NCBI GenBank assembly: GCA_009760855.2
Contig: WPIO01000012.1
Coordinates: 7,377,501 to 7,441,500 of the forward strand
Reading direction: 5' to 3'
DNA: 64,000 bases
DNA from: Cristatella mucedo
Taxonomy: Eukaryota > Bryozoa > Phylactolaemata > Cristatellidae
Shown here: piece after piece, positions 39,701 through 49,207 of the stretch
Layout: each line of letters opens with the position of its first letter
How positions within the stretch are numbered: the first letter of the stretch is position 1
Notes under the pieces: generated by a model
Told to the model about the DNA's origin: nothing
The model's database searches: none
Seen by the model: the letters and a program-made list of their open reading frames with translations, nothing else
Program-made: the position numbers and the translations under genes

Positions 39701-40210
39701 AGTGATTAGCTCGAATTCCTGAGTGGTTAGGTTCCATGTTTGACGTTCTAATATATGAGTTTAGCTGGTCTAAAACTGTTCCTTGAAAGATCAGAGACAA
39801 CACCTATGGTTAAGGAATTGTTTGTTATGTTACTAATTTTGGACAGCAGAAAATCTTGGCATCTCAGAAGGTCGGCATCAACTATGGGATTTAAAGAATA
39901 TGAGGTTTTCATAGATTGGTAGAAGAACATTAAGAAATTTCAGTAGAATCTTGAAAGTAGGCATTGAAGTAGATATGTAATTCGGTTAAGAGTCCAGTGG
40001 GAGTGATACCTTGGGAATATATTCTCTGATCTCATCTATCTTAGTTACCAAGAAATTGTAATACAATCGCCTACATTGCACTATGCTGACCTGCTAGCAT
40101 TTATGGAGATCGTTGATGTTCGATATAAGCATTTTTAGACTGCGACTTTGCTGCTAAATATGTTGTTGGTCGTAACGAGGATCTTCTACATTCCCATGTA
40201 TAAATCTACC

Positions 40211-40957
40211 GATATATTTAGCGAGGCTATTATTTATTTTAATTTCATGTGGTTTAGATAGTTGACATTTTCATGCAATGCCTTCTGATTATGCATGAAC
40301 TGAACCTTAATTCTATTGTGAACTTTACCATATTTGTTTTACTGTAACCTTACAGGCAATTTGCGACTTTATAACTATGCCAACCAGTTAAAGAGGCCCT
40401 GTAAACATCAGCAGTTCATCGGCGACTGCACGCAGTCATATTTTTATCCGGGTATTTTCTTTCAAGCCATGGTCAGAATATGCTAAGGCAGAAAGCCTAT
40501 TGCTGGTCTGTAGGTTTCTGCTATTCCGAAGAATACAAAAATTTAATTTAGCCAATATTCATTCATATTTGGCTATAGATAATAAACTCATTTACCTGAA
40601 AGTAACTTCAAGAGAAATCTTACGCTGGGTAAAAGATTTTATGTTTTGTTCTTAGGTACAACATGTGATTTAATAATTCATTATGAATAAAATCAATATA
40701 CACTAGATTTTTTTACGAAAATTTAATTCTACCATCAGGGCAGTGATATTTTGAAATTCACTGGTTTTTGCGATAAGCACGATACAAACATCGTGTTCGC
40801 ATCTGCAGTACGAGTCATGCCGATATCTAAATTAGTAAAGATTGGGCTGATATTAAACTATAGCTTAGTATCCATAAAAGTATAACAGCACAAATTTTTC
40901 ACATGACCATTATAGTTAATGCAATGAAGTATAAAGTAAATGTAAAGTTGAGCTAAT
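40211..40957. other. Duplication arm 1, unassigned AT-rich part
   Basis: No coding frame. Parallels 62890-63595. Confidence 0.5.
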
Positions 40958-40959
40958 CT

Positions 40960-41095
40960 AACAGCCTCATTTAAATAGCGGTACAACAGCCTTGGTGGCT
41001 ATCATCCCGCTTGCTGCAGGAAATGAGGGATTTTCTGACGCTCGAACCCTTGACCTGGGTCGTGAAGAGTGAGTCTCGTAAGCTCGGGCTTATTT
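40960..41095 (-). mobile_element. SINE-2, antisense, best-preserved copy
   Basis: CAGCCTCATTTAAATAGCGG, GGTGGCTATCATCCCGCTTG, CTCGAACCCTTGACC (reverse B-box). Its orthologue in arm 2 is at 63600. Confidence 0.7.
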
Positions 41096-41484
41096 TACAG
41101 TAAGAGAATAATTAATAGCCATGTTTGATTGAAATGGCAGTAAGAAGCTTCTTGCACCTAGCAGATACACTGTGACACGTTGTGGGAAATCTATCAAGAA
41201 AGGAGCGAAAAATTAGTTCGTAAAAGTCCCTGTTTAACCGTGCGATTCTTGTAGGCATCCTTGGGTGATGCCTCTCTGTGATTAGAGCAAGCTACAGGCG
41301 CGTCATTTCTCCTGTGAACACTGCAAGAGAATTCTTGAAGGAAACGTAAATAATTGCTGCTAGCTAGCTAGAGTTTATTGCCCAATAAAAGTAACACTGC
41401 ATATGAAATGTCATTTTTTTAATTTATATACTTTTGTCATGTTTATATTTTGGTACAGGGAAAAAAGAGAGCCACGAAGTTGGC

Positions 41485-41995
41485 TCCATCCCTAGACTCT
41501 GGTGGTCACAAACTGATCACTTAAGCAACTGCTACCCCCAAACGGTAGAATCTGTTATAATAATAATACTCCATCCCTAGACTCTGGTGGTCACAAACTG
41601 ATCACTTAAGCAACTGCTACCCCCAAACGGTAGAATCTGTTATAATAATAATACTCCATCCCTAGACTCTGGTGGTCACAAACTGATCACTTAAGCAACT
41701 GCTACCCCCAAACGGTAGAATCTGTTATAATAATAATACTCCATCCCTAGACTCTGGTGGTCACAAACTGATCACTTAAGCAACTGCTACCCCCCAAACG
41801 GTAGAATCTGTTATAATAATAATACTCCATCCCTAGACTCTGGTGGTCACAAACTGATCACTTAAGCAACTGCTACCCCCAAACGGTAGAATCTGTTATA
41901 ATAATAATACTCCATCCCTAGACTCTGGTGGTCACAAACTGATCACTTAAGCAACTGCTACCCCCAAACGGTAGAATCTGTTATAATAATAATAA
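41485..41995. repeat. 85-bp tandem array, six near-identical units
   Basis: Units begin TCCATCCCTAGACTCTGGTG at 41485, 41570, 41655, 41740, 41826 and 41911. Five are 85 bp and the fourth has one extra C. Each ends TTATAATAATAATAC, and the last runs into the ATT tail of an antisense LINE-A, so the unit consists of the LINE's 3' flank plus part of its tail. Confidence 0.97.
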
Positions 41996-42375
41996 TACAC
42001 TTTATAAAGTGCCCTCAGAGAACTCAATTTATTTCTAGGCACTTTATATTTGCTGCACTGGAAACACGATCTAATGGTTAGTGGTAGCATTCTCAATAAA
42101 CAACAAGAATAACATGGTTAGGGGTGACATGCACAGGGTCAGCATGCAAGCGTGCTTAGTGGCAGCTTGCACAGTATCACCACGCATAAGCACATAAAGG
42201 TCGAATCATACGGATCCATGATTTCTTTTTAAATGTGGTTAAGTCAGGAGAGGTAGTGATGCAAGTTGTGAGTGGGTTGCAGGCTCTGAGAGCATAAGAA
42301 CTAAAGGCGTGGTATGCAAAGGATTGGAGGTTTGTATGAGGTATAAGTTAGCAGTTAGATTCCGAAAAAGGAACA
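41990..42375 (-). mobile_element. LINE-A 3' fragment, antisense
   Basis: Terminal hairpin with compensatory changes (AAAGTGCC/GGGCACTTT, seen reversed at 42005-42050), GGGGTGACATGCACAGGGTC and the RT end in broken frame (FRNLTANLYLIQTSNPLH in a shifted frame). Confidence 0.85.
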
Positions 42376-43084
42376 AGGACAGATCGATTTCTTGCACACA
42401 AAATTGCATTGAGATTGGAGAAGTCTTTGGAAAAGGAGGATTTGGGGTACCTAATGGGCGACAGACTAATGTCACCATCGGTAGCTTGTTATCGTTGTGA
42501 ACTTGCTCGAGCATACTATCTTCAGCTCTCCACAGCAAGATCAACCATCAGACAACGAGGAAAATTATGCCAATCGAGATTTCAATTTCCCAGGTGCTTC
42601 GTAGAGAAATAGCCAGACCTCAGCATGATAGGAGACCAGAGGTTAAGCGTTAAGCTTTTGATATCTAGGCTCAAGCAGTAGAAATCTTTGGATGCACGTG
42701 CGACAGTAACAAGTCGGAGTAAGTGTTATCAACTTGACTCCAGTGTAACAATAAATTAATGATAATTTTGATCCATTCGCTATTATTTATTGATTTTGTC
42801 CTAACAAAATTTCCTAAAATTGGAGCGACGAGGAGCATGCAAAAGAAGGTACGTAAGTTTTTTCTTCAGAAATGGATTAATTCTAAGTTGAACGCTATCC
42901 TAGTCAAAAAGCAAAGTTTTTTCGGGATTAATGGTCATTTTCAATACCCTAATACTCAATGCCAAAGCAATGAGCTAAGACCTACCAAATTACAAAACAA
43001 GGTACACTCTAGGATAATATATTGTGAATCTATCATCAGGTGACTGGTGGAGGAATTATTGTCCATTCGTATACCATTGCTACT
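42376..43084. other. Unassigned
   Basis: A frame at 42309-42500 passes IEIGEVFGKGGFG, a glycine-loop-like string, but no other kinase motif follows. See rejected items. Confidence 0.4.
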
Positions 43085-43660
43085 ACTGTTACTTCCCTGT
43101 CTAAGCAAGCCGGAGTTTGAGCAATGTTATGTAGCTGAAAGTAGATAAACTTGATTTTAGAGCTGACATGGTCGTCTAGTGAAAGATCATTCTGGTACAA
43201 GACACCTAGCTTTGGTGCAGATGCAGCATTAGATATGGTAGTAGAGCAGATTCAAAAACCATTAAGTATTCAAATTTCTGCGTAGCACTTGGCTTGCCCA
43301 TGACTAGCAAGTTGGTTTTATCGTCATTCAGTTCAAGAAAGTTTGCTGCCATTCATAAGCAGACGTCATTAATCCATGCGACAAGAAAGTTGAGAGAATT
43401 CGACATACTGGAGGGCTGAGGAGGGTCAAGGCAAAGATACAGCCGAGTTTCACCTCTGATTGTGTTTACCAGATTGTGTTTAGCGATTACATCGACAAGA
43501 TGGAAATTATATACCGTGAAAAGTTGCAGACCAAGCGTAGAGCCTTGAGGTACCCCGTACTTCAGTGGTTCATCGGATGATCTTTTCGTGTCACCGCAAT
43601 GCTCTGGAGTGTTCCACTGAGATTGGACCTGAACCATTGTGGTACTATGCCTGGGATGCC
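43085..43660 (-). mobile_element. LINE-C RT fragment, antisense
   Basis: Minus-strand frame 43637-43353 contains YGVPQGSTLGLQLFTVY (RT fingers/palm motif) and TRLYLCLDPPQPSSMSNSLN. Left part matches 20560-20760 of the intron 4 copy. Confidence 0.82.
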
Positions 43661-43800
43661 CACGCGAGAGGAGGGGTGCTCGAAAATAAATTTATGGTTA
43701 ATTCCTGGTAGTTATCCTATCTCTTTGCAAGAAATGCTGGTGGAGCTGGGCACAGCGAGAGGCGGTTCTTAGAAGCCGTTGCACGAACTGTAAAGGGTAG

Positions 43801-43866
43801 CCATGCCGGCTTAATCTATCGTTTTGGAACCCTGCCAACTCCGAATGAAGTTAACGCTACCAGCAT
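43801..43866 (+). repeat. 66-bp direct repeat, arm 1 (upstream of EndoU copy 2)
   Basis: From CCATGCCGGCTTAATCTATC through CCAACTCCGAATGAA to CAGCAT. The matching arm is at 44505-44570. A weaker TATA-like TATTTAAAG follows this arm near 43890. Confidence 0.75.
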
Positions 43867-43983
43867 CAATCGCGCCCCCTCTGCTGTATTTAAAGAAGGC
43901 GAAACGGTCTCGTTGAGATATCTAGTACTGCTCGCAAGTGATCGGTCACTCAGCTCGGTCAACCAAACTCATCAGCGGCAGGC

Positions 43984-43994
43984 ATGTCACAGAG
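43984..43994 (+). CDS. Possible first coding exon of EndoU copy 2 (speculative)
   Basis: ATGTCACAGAG followed by a good donor (GTAGGA) ends in the phase that exon 2 requires and would read MSQR-PAERRPHFDEEL without a signal peptide. A rival is an ATG near 44640 opening MIRARRALASEH with a GTATCT donor in the right phase. Neither is confirmed, and the strong TATA box at 44462 favours a start downstream of it. Confidence 0.15.
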
Positions 43995-44063
43995 GTAGGA
44001 GTACTGGAAATTTCTAATTAACCATGTCAGCAACAACTTCAGTCTGATAATTCGTGCCTTCTC

Positions 44064-44276
44064 TTGCAGTGGGATACAGCGGGTGCCGTCAGGACATGGC
44101 GCCTAACGTTCCTAGCTGCTTGGGTAATTTTGGCCCAAGCGTATTTGGTAATGCTTCATCGCAGTATGCATGAGAATTACAGAAAAATGCGTCTCTTGCG
44201 TAATTTATTTCGAAGCAAAAGTTTATGGCAGGTTAGAGAGCAGTGCAGTTTAGAGCAAGTAGCAGTTGAAAGATAG
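44064..44276 (+). other. Unassigned frame with a hydrophobic segment
   Basis: An open frame begins just before a good acceptor (TTCTCTTGCAG, exon from 44070), has a hydrophobic stretch FLAAWVILAQAYLVML, and reaches a good donor (CAG then GTTAGA) at 44231, making a possible 162-nt exon. Its open frame is phase 0 on both sides and cannot join in frame to EndoU exon 2. It could be an untranslated or alternative exon, or chance. Confidence 0.2.
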
Positions 44277-44345
44277 GGTAGTGACTTAAGCTCTGGATAG
44301 ACGCGCTTGACAAGCAGCGCTTAGCAAAATTCATAAGAAGTCCTT

Positions 44346-44462
44346 GCATGCAGCATCGTTTGCATGCTGCATCGTTTGCATGCTGCATCGTTTGAATGCT
44401 GCATTTTTGAATGCCGCATAGCTTGGACAGAAAGAGAGATTAGACGGAATGCTGCATAGTTT
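44346..44462 (+). repeat. 16-bp repeat series directly upstream of the TATA box
   Basis: Units of the form GCATGCTGCATCGTTT occur at 44346, 44362, 44378, 44394 (degenerate), 44409 (degenerate) and 44447 (ending in AGTTT at the TATA box). Position and spacing suggest a possible array of factor-binding sites, but it may be a plain minisatellite. Confidence 0.6.
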
Positions 44463-44471
44463 ATATAAAAG
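44462..44471 (+). promoter_or_regulatory. Candidate TATA box upstream of EndoU copy 2
   Basis: TATATAAAAG matches the TATA consensus on the coding strand, 480 bp before the first certain exon. Transcription would start near 44490-44500. It abuts the last unit of a 16-bp repeat series and is followed within 40 bp by one arm of a 66-bp direct repeat. Function is inferred from motif and position. Confidence 0.5.
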
Positions 44472-44504
44472 TGTTGCGCACTCCGACAGAAGATCTATAG
44501 GTCC

Positions 44505-44570
44505 CCATGCCAGCTTAATCTATCGTTTTGGAACCCCGTCAACTCCGAATGAAACGAACGTGACCAGCAT
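44505..44570 (+). repeat. 66-bp direct repeat, arm 2 (just after the TATA box)
   Basis: Near copy of 43801-43866. It lies just downstream of the TATA box and so probably in the transcribed 5' leader of EndoU copy 2. Confidence 0.75.
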
Positions 44571-44941
44571 TGGAAAACAGCCTGGGCTGTGCAGCTCGGC
44601 GAGGCTGAGGCAAAACATTTCTGCCAGTGGTCGTTACAGCATGATTAGGGCGAGGCGAGCGTTGGCGAGTGAACATATGTATCTGGTCAGTTATAAAACG
44701 CTCTAGGAACTCTTTTCTTCTCGAATTAGTGACAATTTGCAATCTCATTCTGCTTGAGAATATCTAACTTTTCTTTACGATAAATTATTGAAGAGAGTGC
44801 TTTTCAAGCCAACAAAGCGAGCGGCCGACACCAGAGCGAACTGAAGGAGCAGATTTCTCAAAGCGAAATTTATTGGCATTGATCATTGGTTGCAGCATCA
44901 AACTGCCTCATAATGCCTATGGGCGTTTGCTATTATTATAG

Positions 44942-45057
44942 GCCGGCAGAAAGAAGACCGCACTTTGATGAAGAGCTGTCGGAGCTGGCCTCGAGGCTGT
45001 GGGCTCACGATGTCAGTCGATGCCAGCCGGGGGTACATTACGGTATAGATACACAAG
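44942..45057 (+). CDS. EndoU copy 2, exon 2
   Basis: Acceptor TATTATTATAG, donor GTAAGC. Encodes PAERRPHFDEELSELASRLW and CQPGVHYGIDTQ. Starts with one base of a split codon, so the upstream exon must end in phase 2, as in copy 1. The residues before FDEEL are charged (ERRPH), unlike the hydrophobic ATAVAH of copy 1. Confidence 0.91.
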
Positions 45058-48000
45058 GTAAGCAGTGCGAACGTCCCTCGAAGAGATTTTTAATGTCTCC
45101 AGAAAAGATTCTGGGTAATTCGTGGCATCCACGTGTCGCTTGCGTGTCTACGGTAACATTAATTACAATGTGTCACGACCATTCTTTGCGTACGCCTGTC
45201 TTTGCCTGTATCTGTCTAGGATGTGAATGAACGGTTTATCTATGCCGACATTTGCTTGCTGTCGTACGTTGATGGAGTATCTGCTTGTTGCACAGCCCAA
45301 GATGTTTTCACGTGCCACTTGTTTCTCAGGCCGCATATTCGACACCAAAACGACGGGCCAAGACAAGGCGCCAGACAAGCTATTTAGCTATGTCAACGAA
45401 GAAGCAATCTTTAAAATTCCTACGTACTACTGTAAGTAGCGATCGTTAATCTCCCAGCAGCCATCAAATAACATGGCAGTTGGAGTTTCGCAATGCTCGC
45501 TAATTTGAACGAATCAACTGAGAATGACTAGTGTTGACAGATGAGAGGGCTTTCCAACAGTTTTTAATGACGGAACTAATAGCGATGTGATACCGCTAAT
45601 GGTCGTTTAGCAAACACTTTTTACCCAATGCCAAATAAATGCCGCCGACAAGCTAATCTAGCACATTTTAATAGCTAAGAGTCTGATAATGATAAACGGA
45701 GCTTATATTGGCAGAATTAATTCGCTTTGATTGGAAATAGTTCCAGACTTTCAAGCAATGAAATGTAGTCCCTACGTTTATTCACCTACGGTTAGCAACC
45801 GATGCCTAGTGACGGTAATAGGGGCCTGCAGCCCCCATGAGCTCGACTGAAGGGAGCTGAGCTGCCCAAATCTAACCTGCAAATAATAAACCTGCGAATC
45901 TCTTCTGCAACACAGGGGGCTGTCCTGCGTCACAAAAGCGTTGCCTGTGTGAAGTTACAGAAGAAGATACATTACATTGCATGAACTCGGCTGAAGGGAA
46001 CGGAGCTGCCCAAATATAACCTGCTAAGAATAACCTGCGAACAAAACCTGCAGCGGCTCTGCTTCCTTTAGCGACAGAGAGAGAAGGCTCCGAAATCCGT
46101 CTTGGAAGCGCGGCATGCCTCTCTCACGGATTGCTAGATGGTTAGCAATAAAGGAATGTCAGATCTTGAGATTGGCTCTACAAGCTTGCTGGGGGTTGCA
46201 CTTAGGCCCTCGATGTGGCCGCTTCCCTTTATTTTTCTAGGGGAGGGGACACTACTCAAACATTGGTGGGGCTAAGAATGCTGCCAGAGTAGCGAGTATT
46301 GGGCGGGTACGTTCAAGACCAGTTTTCACAGGGCGTTATCATTTTTTTTATCGGAGGCGATCAAATGTTTAGACAGAGCAAAGAGATAATTCAATGTAGG
46401 TAGATAATGTGATGGCTTCCATACGACACCCATTTCATGCACTCTTCAGGCCCTCCGAATAAAGGTGCGCCTTCGGCACCCATCTTTACACTCTTGAAAA
46501 GCAGCGACTAGAAAAATTCTTTTAGATGGCTAAGAAATCCGCCTTAAGTGCGAAGCTCATAGGTGGTCCAATTTAGCGCAGAGGAACACTAGAAATGTTT
46601 AAACGGGGATACCCCAGGCTAGCGAGGGCTAAAATGGCTGTGGGACGCAGCATCAGAGTTCAGAACAGGCAGTGCCAATTCCTTTCAAGAAGTGCTTTAA
46701 GAGGTTAAGCGGTTAAGGGGCGGAGCTTCAAGCTTAAGAAGTTAAGGGGCGGAGCTTCAAGCTCTTTCGGAATGGGAAACAAGCTTTTTTTTAATGAAGA
46801 TCTGAGGAGCATTCACGGGCAGTGCGCAGAAAGAGTTTCTGCTTCCAGAAGAGGCTACCATATTTTATCGTAATAATGCTTCCGCCTTTTTTCATCGTTG
46901 GATGTACCGGACTTGCATTAGATGCTCGCCTTTGACACACAGCCAACACTCTGTGAGTACAGTGACCAAGATACCCACGGATGCTTAAAAGGCATACAGA
47001 GCGGTCAAACAGAGTTTTCAGAGGGACTCTCACTCTTGTATGGGGTTATGATACTTTTAAAGGATGATAAAGGTTGAATTGTTTTTAGGTTGAAGTTTGG
47101 CAGATTTAAGGAGGGCTGCATAGCCACGGTACATTTTCATAATCCCTAAATGGACTGCCGATTTTTCGTATCGCTGGGTGGGTCCAATGAGCCTTTTTGG
47201 AACGCCCCTGACACGAATTGTAACTATCCTGGCTTATTTCCATGAAAAGTCACGTGCAATTTCAGCGTTGCATAATTACTCTGGCCTAGTGAGTGTCCAC
47301 TGACCTATTGGTAAGCCGAGCCAAGCTAATGAGCGCAGCCCACTGTCGGCTACGGACTCCATACCACGACCTGGGTCATCGTATGCTCGAATCTGTTCAC
47401 CATTCTTTTTCTGTTTTGACCTTGTCACAAGTGAGACGCTCGCGGAGCTTTGACAAAACAAAGTTTCTGGTATTCTTATTCAGTTTCTTCCTGTATTAGA
47501 GTTTGTCATATGCGACGTTTCTGTTGAGTGTTCGCAGTGTGGCACTGAAGTGCTTACTTTGTGGCTTGCTGTTCGAGTCGTTGTCTGAAATAAGTACGCT
47601 TATGTTGGGCTCGCTTTGCTTCTTGTTGGTGCTAATACATTATGGGAAAAACTCGCCAATGAAACATTTCGGGCGGAAACCATAGGCGTTTTATGGAAAT
47701 AGCATGCACCCGCAAAAATCAGAGAAAACTCCTCCTTAGCCTTGGAAGGCAAGCCTAAATAGACCTAGAGTAGACCGCAGACCTAGCTGCTGAGCCCACC
47801 TCACTGACTTCTAAGCTTAGAGATCTTAGGTAACGTAGCATGGTCTCTGTAAGAGGTGTAATTACGAAACATTAAAAAGTATAATTAAAAGTTTCTTATC
47901 AAAACAACAAAGATTCAAAATATAATTTTGAAAAGTTTATCATCAGCTCCAGGTCGACGAATCAGCCTTCAGTTTTGGTTACGGAACGTGCATGCGTTTT

Positions 48001-49127
48001 TACCATTTTAAAATTTACATAAAGTATATAGTAAGTCTCGTCAAGAATCGCGGGCTGATTCAATTTATGCATGTTGATTGCCTACTAAAGGCAGGTGCAG
48101 CAAGGCAATTTCAATTTCAACAATGAGATTGCATGGTGCAACCAAGGTTGACAGTTATCTTTCAATTTGTATATTTTGTCATCGTACTAGTTTCTGCGGA
48201 GCCATCGTAGTTGCACTAATATTGCAACGGGCTCAATGCAAGCATTACGTAAGTCATGGACTCAATGACTAGTAGAAAATTAACTTGCTTACTAGCTAAA
48301 AAAAACCTTCCTTGTTACAGGCGTTGATCTTTAGAGAGGCTATAAACTCGTTTTTGAGGGCTCGCCTTTTCTGTTCCGAAAAAGACCTGTTCCCAGCAGA
48401 CGCCGACGTTGTTTTTAGAGAGGCTACCGTAAATTTCCGCAGGGGCAGCGTCCCTTGCACCTTCAGAATAGATATCGCCAGAGATAATCACCATCAGAAT
48501 AGATATCGCCAGATTGTGTGAGGATCCCATCACCTCGATGGCTAACCTGATATTTTGAATCGATCGTAATTTTGAAGACTTTGCATGCTCAATAGGGAAC
48601 TCGGTGAGGTAGCGCCAGCCCAAACAATGGCCCAAAAAATGCAATAAATGCCTTGTTGAAATTATTTACTGACTGTCTTCGGCAGAGGCCGCCAGGGGTG
48701 CTATCCAACCAGAGAAGGAAAGGCACAGTTATCTACTGTGACTCCTTGTCCAAGTGCATCAAAACCATAGTTCACAGTTACATGAGCGTGAAAGGTTTTT
48801 TGATGTTGAAGAGACTGCTCGCAAAGGAGCTCCATCATAAAAAGTCAGTGACACAAAGGCTAAGCGCCTCAACGCCAGCGCTCTATAAATAAAGCCCACG
48901 CGCAGGCACAGACACACATTCAAACACACACACTCTAAGCTCAAAAGGGTTCAGAGCTCAAACCTCAAATCTCAAACGTCGAACATAAAACCTCAAACCA
49001 CTAACCGTAACTCGCAAATTTCAATCCTCCGACCTCAGGCCTCGGATCTCAGAACTAAGAGAGAGAGAGAGAGACAGATAGACAGAGAAGAGAGAGATAG
49101 AGTGAGAGAGAGAGAGAGCGAGAGGGA

Positions 49128-49207
<80 letters not shown>

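Larger units (their letters stand above)
38060..40210 (-). mobile_element. LINE-C, antisense (in duplication arm 1)
   Basis: Minus-strand frames give RT motifs: GIRANHSAESALL (39700) and VLDLSALFDSFHQ (39460, normally LDLSAAFDTIDH). The RT is degraded. A SINE-2 and a LINE-A sit within it. Confidence 0.7.
38060..41365. repeat. Segmental duplication, arm 1
   Basis: Collinear with 60712-63998 over its whole length once later insertions are removed: CTGTTCCAACTGCGGAATG and GCGTGGAATAACTTGGCTGT at the left, LINE-C in the middle, two SINE-2 copies at matching places, and AGAGAATTC(T/G)TGAAGG at the right. A LINE-A tail (38324-38868) is private to this arm. Confidence 0.8.
43867..44345. promoter_or_regulatory. 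5' flank of EndoU copy 2
   Basis: Between the two 66-bp repeat arms. Holds a weak TATA-like TATTTAAAG near 43890 and the unassigned hydrophobic frame at 44064. No repeat family recognised, so it may carry regulatory or first-exon sequence. Confidence 0.35.

Noticed and set aside
39386-39803. Host gene on the minus strand
   Set aside because: LDLSALFDS and NHSAESALL are reverse-transcriptase motifs of a decayed LINE.
41485-41995. CRISPR-like array
   Set aside because: Units are directly abutting 85-bp repeats without unique spacers, in animal DNA. It is a tandem minisatellite.
42309-42500. Possible protein-kinase fragment (IEIGEVFGKGGFG)
   Set aside because: Only a glycine-loop-like string; no Lys, HRD or DFG motif follows and no splice structure supports it. 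Likely chance.
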